Of a DNA stretch of 6,282 nucleotides, positions 1 to 6,282 are shown one piece after another (position 1 is the first letter of the stretch; the number at the start of each line of letters is the position of its first letter). The notes under the pieces are model-generated. The model saw nothing but the letters and a program-made list of their open reading frames with translations. It was not told the DNA's origin and made no database searches. Both the position numbers and the translations under genes were made by a program. The stretch covers positions 1 to 6,282 of the forward strand of contig JAITTM010000022.1 of NCBI GenBank assembly GCA_031286975.1, in the 5' to 3' direction. Source of the DNA: Coriobacteriales bacterium. GTDB taxonomy: Bacteria; Actinomycetota; Coriobacteriia; Coriobacteriales; UBA8131.

Positions 1-995
1 AGCGTGTAGCCCACGGCGAGTTTGGCAGCTGCTTTGGCGATGGGAAATCCGGTTGCCTTGCTCGCCAGCGCGGATGAGCGGCTCACGCGAGGGTTCATCT
101 CGATGACTATCATACGCCCATCTACGGGGTTAACGGCGAACTGCACGTTGGAGCCGCCGGTTTCCACACCTATCTTCTCAAGGATCGCCAGGGAGGCGAC
201 CCGCATGCGCTGGAACTCGATGTCAGTGAGGGTCTGCGCGGGAGCCACTGTGATGGAGTCACCCGTGTGGATGCCCATCGCGTCGAAGTTCTCGATGGAG
301 CAGACGATGATGCCGTTGCCCGCCTTATCGCGCATCACCTCCATCTCGTACTCCTTCCAGCCCAGGATGCTCTCTTCTACCAGCACCTCACCAGCGGGTG
401 AGAGGTCAAGCCCCTCTGCCACGATGTCGCGGAGTTCCTCGATGTTGTAGGCAATGCCGCCACCGGCACCACCCAGGGTATAGGAGGGGCGGAGCACTAG
501 CGGAAAGCCCATACGCGCGCTCAGCTCCTCGGCATCCTCGATGCTGTAGGCGTAGCCGCTCCTGGCACACGCAAGCCCGATCTCGGCCATCGCCTCGGCA
601 AAGAGCTTACGGTCTTCTCCCCGTTCTATGGCTTCGAGGTCGCAGCCGATCATCTCGACACCGTATTGGTCAAGCACACCGGCGCGGGCCAGGTCAACGG
701 CGCAGTTGAGGCCGGTCTGACCGCCCAAGGTGGGCAGCAGAGCATCGGGGCGCTCGCGAGCGATGATGCGGGCGACCGAATCAACGGTGAGGGGCTCAAC
801 ATAGGTGCGGGTCGCCATGGCGGGGTCGGTCATGATGGTGGCAGGGTTGGAGTTGACGAGGATGACCTCGAAGCCGTCCTCGAGCAGCACCTTGCAGGCC
901 TGCGCACCGGAATAGTCGAACTCGCAGGCCTGCCCAATGACGATGGGCCCCGAGCCGATGACGAGTATGCGTTGCAGGTCGGATCTCCGTGGCAT
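1..995 (-). CDS. carB: Carbamoyl phosphate synthase large subunit, 5' part (cut by window edge)
   Basis: This is the N-terminal 331 residues of the large synthetase subunit; the remaining roughly 740 residues lie beyond base 1. With CarA it makes carbamoyl phosphate from bicarbonate, glutamine-derived ammonia and two ATP in the cytoplasm. The protein begins [20 protein letters not shown] and follows E. coli CarB almost colinearly. Visible landmarks are [15 protein letters not shown] (21-35), [11 protein letters not shown] (48-58), the ATP-grasp glycine loop [12 protein letters not shown] (169-180), GWKEYEMEV (212-220), [18 protein letters not shown] (235-252) and [18 protein letters not shown] (299-316). 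It therefore covers most of the carboxyphosphate ATP-grasp half. The ATG (995-993) sits 2 bases after the carA stop, with GGAGG at 1005-1001 ideally spaced. No stop or frameshift interrupts the visible part. Identity is very secure. Confidence 0.98.
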   Translation of the reverse strand, partial: MPRRSDLQRILVIGSGPIVIGQACEFDYSGAQACKVLLEDGFEVILVNSNPATIMTDPAMATRTYVEPLTVDSVARIIARERPDALLPTLGGQTGLNCAVDLARAGVLDQYGVEMIGCDLEAIERGEDRKLFAEAMAEIGLACARSGYAYSIEDAEELSARMGFPLVLRPSYTLGGAGGGIAYNIEELRDIVAEGLDLSPAGEVLVEESILGWKEYEMEVMRDKAGNGIIVCSIENFDAMGIHTGDSITVAPAQTLTDIEFQRMRVASLAILEKIGVETGGSNVQFAVNPVDGRMIVIEMNPRVSRSSALASKATGFPIAKAAAKLAVGYT

Positions 996-997
996 GA

Positions 998-2275
998 CTA
1001 CCTCCACTCACTCAAACGGTCGGCTGACAGGTCGATGTCGAGATAGTCCGCGCGCCCGTCCATCAAGCGCGCAAACGCGGTGAACAGGTAGTGCGCGTCG
1101 GTTGGCCCGGGGCTTGCCTCGGGGTGGTATTGCACGCAGAACACCGGGTAGTCGAGAAAGGCGAGTCCTTCTGCCGTGCCGTCATTGAGGTTGACGTGCG
1201 TGAGCTGGATGCGGCCGAACTCCCTGCTGCTGACCACGGGAGCAACGCTGCGCTCTACCCAGAAACGCAGGTCGTCCGCATGCTCACACACACCACCACT
1301 CAACTCGGGGATAAGCTCCCCTATCGAAGAAAAGACGATGCCAAAGCCGTGGTTCTGGCTCGTGATCTCGACGCACCGGGTGCGCAGGTTCATCACCGGC
1401 TGGTTGCCGCCTCGGTGCCCGAACTTAAGCTTCTCACAGGCAGCACCTGCTGCGATGCCGATCATCTGATGCCCTAGGCAGATGCCAAAGACGGGCAGTT
1501 TGCCAAAAAGCTCCCGCGCCGCCTGCGCGGTTGCCGCCACCGGCTCAGGGTCGCCGGGGCCATTGGAGAAGAACACGCCGTCGGGCTCCAGAGCCAGCAC
1601 CGTGGCCGCCGACGTGTCCCAGGGAACAACCGTCACCCGACAGCCCGCGCGCTTGAGGTTGCGCAGGATGCCCCGCTTGATGCCGCAATCATAGGCGACC
1701 ACGTGATAGCGCTGCTCAAGGGGCGCCTTGAGCACGAAGTCGTGGGCATCGTTGACCTCGCTGAACTCGAATGGCTGCGCGGTGCTCACTGTCTGCGCGA
1801 GGTTAAGCGCCACGATCGATGGTGACGCGAGCACCTTGGCGAGCAGCGATTCGCGATCCAGATCCTCGGTCGAGATGATGGCGCGCATGGCACCGGCATC
1901 ACGGATGTGGCGAGTGAGCTTGCGGGTGTCGATGTCTTCTATGGCCACAACACCCTCGGCTTTGAGCAGGTTGGGCAACGAGCCCTCGCTGCGGAAGTTC
2001 GAGGGGGTGTAGCACATCGAACGCACTACCAGCCCGCGTAGATGCATCCGCTCGCTCTGCATATCAGCCCGTGTGATGCCGTAGTTACCGATCTGTGGAT
2101 AGGTCATGGTGATGATCTGCCCCGCATAGCTGGGGTCACTGATCACCTCGAGATAGCCTACCATCGAGGTATTGAAGCATATCTCGCCGTAGGCCTCCCC
2201 CTCCGCACCACAACTGATGCCAACAAAATACGTGCCATCCTCCAGCATGAGTGCCGCTGGTTTACTGTCTGTCAT
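998..2275 (-). CDS. carA: Carbamoyl phosphate synthase small subunit (glutamine amidotransferase)
   Basis: CarA hydrolyses glutamine and passes ammonia through a tunnel to CarB. The N-terminal CPSase small-subunit domain covers about residues 8-155 ([36 protein letters not shown]). The class I amidotransferase domain follows at about 190-405: [10 protein letters not shown] (237-246), [14 protein letters not shown] with nucleophile Cys266 (264-277), SQNHGF (306-311) and [16 protein letters not shown] with catalytic His384 and Glu386 (383-398). At 425 residues it is longer than the usual 355-385. Most of the excess lies between SQNHGF and THVNLNDGT, where about 47 residues stand in place of about 14-18 in B. 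subtilis and E. coli. A short tail (about 406-425) adds the rest. The ATG overlaps the pyrC stop as ATGA, with GGAG at 2289-2286, ten bases upstream. Catalytic residues look intact, so it should be active. Confidence 0.98.
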   Translation of the reverse strand: MTDSKPAALMLEDGTYFVGISCGAEGEAYGEICFNTSMVGYLEVISDPSYAGQIITMTYPQIGNYGITRADMQSERMHLRGLVVRSMCYTPSNFRSEGSLPNLLKAEGVVAIEDIDTRKLTRHIRDAGAMRAIISTEDLDRESLLAKVLASPSIVALNLAQTVSTAQPFEFSEVNDAHDFVLKAPLEQRYHVVAYDCGIKRGILRNLKRAGCRVTVVPWDTSAATVLALEPDGVFFSNGPGDPEPVAATAQAARELFGKLPVFGICLGHQMIGIAAGAACEKLKFGHRGGNQPVMNLRTRCVEITSQNHGFGIVFSSIGELIPELSGGVCEHADDLRFWVERSVAPVVSSREFGRIQLTHVNLNDGTAEGLAFLDYPVFCVQYHPEASPGPTDAHYLFTAFARLMDGRADYLDIDLSADRLSEWR

Positions 2276-3564
2276 ACAACCACTACTCCATTGTCCAGTG
2301 AGGCATAGCCGCCTACGTATACATGGCTGGCACGCCCTTTGAGTTCCCTGCCGATAAAGGCGGAATTCTTCGCCTTCGAAACAAACCCATCTGCCGTGAC
2401 CATCCAGTTGAACTCGGGGTCGATAACGGTGAGATCAGCGATGCTACCCGCCTGCAGGCGCACCGGCTCGATGCGCAGGATGCGGCGGGCTGCGTGCGCC
2501 ATACGCTCCACCAGCGTCTGCCAGCTCAGCGTGCCGGTCGCCACCAGATGGGTGAGCACCAGCCCCAGGGCAGTCTCGAGCCCCGTGGTGCCAAAGGGAG
2601 CCAGCTCGAATTCGAGCGCCTTCTCGTGGGCCGCATGGGGCGCATGGTCGGTTGCGATGCAGTCGATCGTGCCGTCTATGAGGGCAGCTGTGAGCGCCGC
2701 GCAATCCGCCTTGGTGCGCAGGGGCGGGTTCATCTTGAGGTTACTGTTGTAGGTCTCGTCGAGGTCATCCTCGCTTAAAAACAGGTGATGCGGTGTCACC
2801 TCGGCGGTAACGGGCAGCCCGGCAGCTTTGGCACGCCGCAGCAACTCGACACCACCAGCCGTGCTGATGTGCTGGATATGGAGTGCGCAGCCCGTGAGTT
2901 CACTGAGCGCGATATCGCGGGCAATCTGCACCTCCTCGCCAGCAGCGGGCCACCCGGCCAGCCCCAGGCGTGTCGAGACAAGACCCTCGTTCACCACGCC
3001 AGCCCCTACAAGACTCTCGCGCTGGCAATGACTGAGTACCGGCACCTTGAACATCTTGGCGTAATCCATTGCGCGGCGCATCATGCCGTCGTCTTGCACG
3101 CCCCGCCCATCGTCGGTGAAGGCAAGCGCGCCGGCGGCGATCATATCGCCCATCTCGCTGAGCGCTTCTCCGCCCAAACCGTGGGAGAGGGCGCCGGAGG
3201 CATACACGCGCGTACGAGTGACCTCGCGTGCCTTCTCCAACAGAAAGCTCACACGCGCGCCCGTATCGACAACCGGCTTGGTGTTGGGCATGGCCAAGAC
3301 CCCGGTAAAGCCGCCCTTGGCAGCCGCGCGCCCACCGCTCTGCATATCCTCCTTGTACTCCTGACCCGGCTCACGCAGGTGCACGTGCATGTCAACCAGA
3401 CCCGGCACCAGCACCTTGCCAACAAGGTCGACCGTCTCACCTTTGGAGACAGTCAGGTCGCATCCGAGCTCGACTATCACCCCGTCGCGCAGCAACACAT
3501 CAACCACGGCATCCAACCCGACGGACGGGTCGACGCAGCGGGCGTTCTTAAGCAGCAAGGCCAT
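2272..3564 (-). CDS. pyrC: Dihydroorotase, class I zinc enzyme
   Basis: Dihydroorotase reversibly cyclises N-carbamoyl-aspartate to dihydroorotate, the third step of UMP synthesis. The 430-residue protein is an amidohydrolase-fold enzyme. Likely metal ligands, in order, are His60 and His62 in DMHVHLREPG (58-67), Asp151 in FTDDGRG, His179 in LSHC, His232 in QHIS and Asp305 in TDHAPHAAHEK. An Asp in place of a carbamylated Lys, and the length, fit the class I type known from Bacillus. MNPPLRT (278-284) is also conserved. The reading frame extends upstream to a GTG at 3573, but that GTG overlaps the Shine-Dalgarno AGGAGG (3578-3573). ATG at 3564-3562, eight bases downstream of it, is the better start. 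The 5' end overlaps the pyrB 3' end by 17 bases and the stop overlaps the carA ATG, so translation is probably coupled on both sides. Confidence 0.97.
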   Translation of the reverse strand: MALLLKNARCVDPSVGLDAVVDVLLRDGVIVELGCDLTVSKGETVDLVGKVLVPGLVDMHVHLREPGQEYKEDMQSGGRAAAKGGFTGVLAMPNTKPVVDTGARVSFLLEKAREVTRTRVYASGALSHGLGGEALSEMGDMIAAGALAFTDDGRGVQDDGMMRRAMDYAKMFKVPVLSHCQRESLVGAGVVNEGLVSTRLGLAGWPAAGEEVQIARDIALSELTGCALHIQHISTAGGVELLRRAKAAGLPVTAEVTPHHLFLSEDDLDETYNSNLKMNPPLRTKADCAALTAALIDGTIDCIATDHAPHAAHEKALEFELAPFGTTGLETALGLVLTHLVATGTLSWQTLVERMAHAARRILRIEPVRLQAGSIADLTVIDPEFNWMVTADGFVSKAKNSAFIGRELKGRASHVYVGGYASLDNGVVVV

Positions 3565-4488
3565 CCTTGTCACCTCCTAAAAGTAGATACATAAGTGCCA
3601 TTCGCACGGCAACCCCCGCGTTGACTTGGTAGAGCAGCAGATTGCGAGCGGTGTCCACCGCCTCGGAGCTCAACTCGACTCCGCGGTTGACCGGCCCCGG
3701 ATGCATGATGATGGCCTCCTCCTTGAGGCGAGCCAGGCGATCCGTACCAATGCCATAGAGCCTCGCGTACTCGCGCAGCGTAGGCAGGGGCGATTGCTCG
3801 ATGCGCTCCTGTTGGATGCGCAGCATATAGACCACATCGAGCTTCTCCAAAACGGGGTCGAGCTCAAAGCTGACATCCGCCCCCAATGCCTCCGGGCAGG
3901 CGGGCAGCAGCGTGGGCGGCGCCACGACGGTCACGCGTGCGCCCAGCGCCGTGAGAGCCGGTGCCAGCGAGCCGCAAACGCGCGAGTGGGCTATATCGCC
4001 TACGATGCCCACCTCCAGACCCTCAAAGCGCCCGAACTTCTCCCTGATGGTAAAAAGGTCGAGCAGAGCCTGCGTGGGGTGCTGGTGTTTGCCGTCGCCA
4101 CCGTTGATGATGTGAGCGCGCATATTCTGGGTGAGGACGTAGGGGGAGCCCGCATATCTGTGGCGGATGATGACCAGGTCGCAATCCATGGCATCAAGCG
4201 TCTGCGCCGTGTCGACCAGTGACTCACCCTTGACCGTGGCTGAGGTTGAGGGCGACATATTGATGCCGTCCGCGCTCAGGCGCTTGGCTGCTATCTCAAA
4301 GGAGGTACGCGTGCGTGTGGAGGGCTCCAAAAAGAGGTTCACCACTGTGCGTCCCCGCAAGGTGGGGAGCTTTTTTATCGTGCGCTCGTTGACCTCCTTA
4401 AAGGAGCGCGCCGTATCGAGCACCAACATGATGTCTGCATTGCTGAGGTCTTGGATGTTGAGCACGTGCTCGCAGGAAAGCGCGCCCA

Positions 4489-4489
<1 letters not shown>
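3548..4489 (-). CDS. pyrB: Aspartate carbamoyltransferase catalytic subunit
   Basis: ATCase condenses carbamoyl phosphate with aspartate, the committed step of pyrimidine synthesis. The 313-residue protein has the carbamoyl-phosphate loop EPSTRTRTSFE (55-65), the catalytic-lysine segment TVKGES (85-90, Lys87), HQHPTQALLDL (135-145), the domain-two start GIVGDIAHSRV (161-171) and the aspartate-domain motif MHPGPVNRGVE (262-272). Length matches catalytic chains such as B. subtilis PyrB (about 304). No regulatory pyrI follows, so an unregulated homotrimer is expected, with control at the RNA level through PyrR. The ATG overlaps the pyrR stop as TGATG, with GGGAGG at 4504-4499 nine bases upstream. 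Its last codons contain the ribosome site and start of pyrC. All key residues are present. Confidence 0.98.
3573..3578 (-). promoter_or_regulatory. Ribosome binding site of pyrC, inside pyrB
   Basis: AGGAGG lies within the last codons of pyrB and ends eight bases before the ATG at 3564. The in-frame GTG at 3573-3571 shares a base with this site and so cannot be the start that it serves. The site fixes the pyrC start at 3564 and places initiation under ribosomes finishing pyrB. Confidence 0.85.
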
Positions 4490-5087
<598 letters not shown>

Positions 5088-5097
5088 ATCCGGGGCA

Positions 5098-5130
5098 TTA
5101 AAATACCCCTGTCGTCCGCATCGACAAGGG
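5098..5130 (-). terminator. Intrinsic attenuator terminator before pyrR
   Basis: The stem is CCCTTGTCG (5130-5122) paired with CGACAGGGG (5114-5106): nine continuous pairs with one T-G wobble and a 7-base loop ATGCGGA. It is followed at once by TATTTTAA (5105-5098). It lies in the leader between promoter and pyrR, so it would end transcription before any pyr gene. The T run is short and interrupted, so termination may be partial, which suits a regulated attenuator. The 5' arm can pair instead with the PyrR-loop 3' arm (5189-5182), which would abolish the terminator. Confidence 0.9.
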
Positions 5131-5189
5131 CTTCTCGCATAGTCTCGCTCCGGTACACCGGTTCACGGCATATGTTCTGCGCCTTGTCG
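5122..5189 (-). promoter_or_regulatory. Antiterminator helix of the pyr leader
   Basis: CGACAAGG (5189-5182) is perfectly complementary to CCTTGTCG (5129-5122). The helix can extend with CGCA (5181-5178) against TGCG (5139-5136) across a 6-base bulge, and CCGG-TGTA-CCGG (5161-5150) forms a small hairpin inside. This long-range fold uses both the 3' arm of the PyrR-binding loop and the 5' arm of the terminator, so it excludes both. It is the expected read-through form when PyrR is not bound, that is, when pyrimidines are scarce. The pairing was found by eye; energies were not computed. Confidence 0.85.
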
Positions 5190-5213
5190 GTCTCTCGGTA
5201 CCGCTTTTAAAGG
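5182..5213 (-). promoter_or_regulatory. PyrR-binding RNA loop (anti-antiterminator)
   Basis: The outer stem is CCTT (5213-5210) with AAGG (5185-5182). A purine-rich internal bulge TAAAAG (5209-5204) faces AC. The upper stem is CGGT (5203-5200) with ACCG (5191-5188). The loop CCGAGA (5198-5193) matches the CNGNGA hexaloop of the family. Known PyrR sites have the consensus ARUCCNGNGAGGYU with this stem, purine bulge, stem and hexaloop layout. Here one closing pair beneath the hexaloop is an A-G mismatch (A5199, G5192), and other stem changes keep pairing (G-C for A-U, U-A for U-G). The element starts only a few bases after the predicted transcription start. PyrR with UMP or UTP should stabilise it and release the terminator. 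Confidence 0.88.
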
Positions 5214-5221
5214 TCGCATCC

Positions 5222-5250
5222 ATACTACGCCCCCGCCCCCCGCTTGGCAA
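5222..5250 (-). promoter_or_regulatory. Sigma-70-type promoter of the pyr operon
   Basis: The -35 TTGCCA (5250-5245, five of six to TTGACA) and -10 TAGTAT (5227-5222, four of six to TATAAT) are separated by exactly 17 bases. The start site would fall near 5217-5214, just before the PyrR-binding loop at 5213, which is strong positional support. The spacer is nearly all G and C with runs of six and five G. A 5-bp inverted repeat GCTTG-C-CAAGC covers the -35 and could be a weak operator or chance. Confidence 0.75.
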
Positions 5251-5384
5251 GCAGCACCAGACGATAACCCGCTCTTTTTGTTCGCGGATTGTTAGAGATT
5301 TCGACAGCTGTTGGATACGGATATTTCCTGCCCAAACTAAGGCACCAAAAATCGCCCCTTTGCACTCTCCCTCCTTCGAGCACG
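5251..5384 (-). other. Upstream intergenic stretch between membrane-protein gene and pyr promoter
   Basis: About 134 bases without a supportable gene. I saw no convincing terminator for the upstream gene: GTGCTC with GAGTGC (5382-5361) could pair only with two wobbles and lacks a following T run. CCGC with GCGG (5287-5269) is only 4 bp. An 8-base palindrome ACAGCTGT lies at 5304-5311, about 55 bases upstream of the -35; its meaning is unknown. Confidence 0.5.
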
Positions 5385-6029
5385 TCAAATACTAGCGATA
5401 AAGTAGTAACGAACAAGCGAGACCGCTTCTTGGGAGAATACCATCATCAGCAAAATGCCCAAGACGGAGAATACATATCCAATCCACTCAACAGGAGTAT
5501 CGAGCAAAAACAGCACCGCGACGAACGCGGCAGCCGCAACCAGGCAGATAAGTAGTGCCTTTTGGCAACGCTCTGCTTTCACGGTTATCGGATCGAACGC
5601 TCCCCCGCTGATCCTTGCTTTCACCTTTGCGAAACAGAGGGCATAGGTAACAGGCAGGATCAAGAGAAGTGGCGGCAGCATGATCTGCAACCAGAAAAGA
5701 TCACTCAAAAACGCTCCTGTTGCCAATAGCAAAAAACCCTGGAAAGCAGCAAAAAGGGCGGCAAGCCCCTTTGCGAGATAGAAATACGAAGAGCTTTTGT
5801 GGGCACGCACCAACGAATACACCACAGAGGGCAGAGGCGCGAAAAACACACTCAGTGAGAACCACCCCAGGAGTGCAAGGGAAACATCACCGACACTGTA
5901 GGCAACAAAGACCATGGCTACCAATATCATTGCGGAGACTGAGCAGGCTTTCAGAACATGCAGAAAGGCACCTGCCGTCGTTTTATGCGGTATTTCAACA
6001 AATGACTGAGAGTGTGGCTTCTCATCCAT
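5385..6029 (-). CDS. Unrecognised multi-pass membrane protein, about six transmembrane segments
   Basis: I do not recognise the family. The 214-residue protein has a polar N-terminus of about 20 residues (MDEKPHSQSFVEIPHKTT) with no signal peptide. Hydrophobic segments follow at about 25-45, 49-72, 86-106, 112-134, 157-177 and 181-200. A basic loop KVKARISGG...KAERCQK (135-157) between segments four and five suggests a cytoplasmic side there, and even segment number suggests both ends inside. No catalytic, nucleotide-binding or transporter signature is visible. The start is well supported: AAAGGAGG (6046-6039) nine bases before the ATG. It lies 15 bases after the preceding partial gene and is likely co-transcribed with it. 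GC content is clearly lower than in the pyr genes. It is upstream of the pyr promoter, so no pyrimidine role (such as uracil uptake) can be inferred. Confidence 0.8.
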   Translation of the reverse strand: MDEKPHSQSFVEIPHKTTAGAFLHVLKACSVSAMILVAMVFVAYSVGDVSLALLGWFSLSVFFAPLPSVVYSLVRAHKSSSYFYLAKGLAALFAAFQGFLLLATGAFLSDLFWLQIMLPPLLLILPVTYALCFAKVKARISGGAFDPITVKAERCQKALLICLVAAAAFVAVLFLLDTPVEWIGYVFSVLGILLMMVFSQEAVSLVRYYFIASI

Positions 6030-6038
6030 TATGATCAG

Positions 6039-6046
6039 CCTCCTTT
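6039..6046 (-). promoter_or_regulatory. Ribosome binding site of the membrane-protein gene, overlapping the previous stop
   Basis: AAAGGAGG lies nine bases before the ATG at 6029 and overlaps the TAA (6047-6045) of the upstream frame. This arrangement suggests translational coupling and supports that the upstream frame is a real gene. Confidence 0.8.
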
Positions 6047-6269
6047 ATGAGAAGAGAACAAACAGTTCGGCCATTTTTCGGGCAGTGTTTCGATCAACGG
6101 CATCCGGCGTTGAATAGAGACAGAGTGCCTCGCCGTTTCCCCTGACAGTAATCACTTGGACGGCGACCAGTTGATCTGTCTCGACACTGCAAAATATCAG
6201 TTCACGCCAAGTTCGCAGATTGTCGTGCACTCTCATTGTCTCTTGGACAAGACCATAGCCGCTAAGTCG
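6045..6269 (-). CDS. C-terminal end of an unrecognised protein (cut by window edge)
   Basis: The frame is open from the right edge to TAA at 6047-6045. Read from 6269 it gives about 74 residues, beginning RLSGYGLVQET and ending in AELFVLFS. There is an internal ATG at 6236 (MRVHDNLRTW), but it has no good ribosome site just upstream (preceding bases CCAAGAGACA), so the gene most likely continues beyond the window. The segment alternates short hydrophobic stretches (ELIFCSV, LVAVQVITV, ALCLYST) with a charged helix-like end (DRNTARKMAELF), as in a soluble alpha/beta domain. No family can be named. The overlap of its stop with the next ribosome site supports it as real and paired with the membrane-protein gene. 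Confidence 0.6.
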   Translation of the reverse strand, partial: RLSGYGLVQETMRVHDNLRTWRELIFCSVETDQLVAVQVITVRGNGEALCLYSTPDAVDRNTARKMAELFVLFS

Positions 6270-6282
6270 AGATCGGAAGAGC
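6270..6282. other. Probable leftover Illumina adapter sequence
   Basis: The last 13 bases, AGATCGGAAGAGC, are identical to the common stem of Illumina TruSeq-type adapters and end exactly at the window end. This is very probably untrimmed adapter at a contig end and not genomic sequence. The frame at 6045-6269 should not be extended through it. Confidence 0.93.

Noticed and set aside
1..18. Possible adapter at the left end as well (AGCGTGTAG resembles part of adapter sequence)
   Set aside because: These bases translate into the conserved LAVGYTL segment of CarB, so they are genomic.
22..450. Plus-strand frames opposite carB
   Set aside because: The minus strand encodes CarB with continuous near-identity to known motifs; the plus-strand frames are shadows.
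3565..3573. Upstream GTG start for pyrC
   Set aside because: The GTG shares a base with the AGGAGG ribosome site; the ATG eight bases further on has ideal spacing and gives the usual family N-terminus.
2785..3594. A 269-codon plus-strand frame opposite pyrC
   Set aside because: It is antisense to a clearly conserved enzyme; long antisense frames are common in GC-rich genes and the product is low-complexity and His-rich without a family.
3626..4222. A 198-codon plus-strand frame opposite pyrB
   Set aside because: Antisense shadow of a conserved gene with no recognisable domain.
5304..5311. ACAGCTGT palindrome as a regulator site
   Set aside because: Only eight bases are symmetric, flanks pair poorly and there is one copy; chance is a sufficient explanation.
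5361..5382. Possible terminator after the membrane-protein gene
   Set aside because: The stem needs two wobble pairs, has a 10-base loop and no adjoining T run.
5098..5388. A 96-codon minus-strand frame over the pyr promoter and leader
   Set aside because: It starts at TTG within the end of the membrane-protein gene and runs through the promoter, the PyrR loop and the terminator; composition is that of regulatory sequence and the product resembles nothing.

Overview
The window holds most of a de novo pyrimidine biosynthesis (pyr) operon on the minus strand, with its promoter and leader regulatory region. Reading downstream (falling coordinates), the order is promoter, PyrR-responsive leader, pyrR, pyrB, pyrC, carA, carB; carB runs off the left edge. 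Gene order, the absence of pyrI, a class I dihydroorotase, a PyrR close to the Bacillus protein and strong AGGAGG ribosome sites all suggest a Gram-positive. The pyr genes look GC-rich (sampled 60-base lines about 65-70 percent), which fits a high-GC Gram-positive. Coriobacteriia is a plausible guess, but it is an inference that nothing here proves.

Right-hand part (about 5385-6269): two genes of unknown function, also on the minus strand. One is the C-terminal end of a protein cut by the window edge; the other is a 214-residue protein with about six membrane segments. They are 15 bases apart and the ribosome site of the second overlaps the stop of the first, so they are probably co-transcribed. 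Their composition is clearly lower in GC (sampled lines about 47 percent). The last 13 bases of the window (6270-6282) exactly match the common Illumina adapter stem, so they are very probably not genomic.

Middle part (about 5071-5384): the control region. A sigma-70-type promoter (TTGCCA, 17 bases, TAGTAT) fires just before an RNA stem-loop that fits the known PyrR-binding anti-antiterminator. The 3' arm of that loop is perfectly complementary over 8 bases to the 5' arm of an intrinsic terminator placed just before pyrR. This gives the three mutually exclusive structures of classical PyrR attenuation: with UMP or UTP, PyrR would stabilise the binding loop, release the terminator and shut off the whole operon.

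Left-hand part (1-5070): the enzymes for steps 1-3 of UMP synthesis. CarA and CarB make carbamoyl phosphate, PyrB joins it to aspartate, and PyrC closes the ring to dihydroorotate. The genes overlap or nearly touch (TGATG, 17-base overlap, ATGA, 2-base gap), so one transcript and translational coupling are expected. Later pathway genes (pyrD/K, pyrF, pyrE) are not in the window. The pathway is ordinary. The most informative parts are the complete attenuator and an apparent roughly 30-residue insertion in the glutaminase domain of CarA. I found no evidence of a new biological system.
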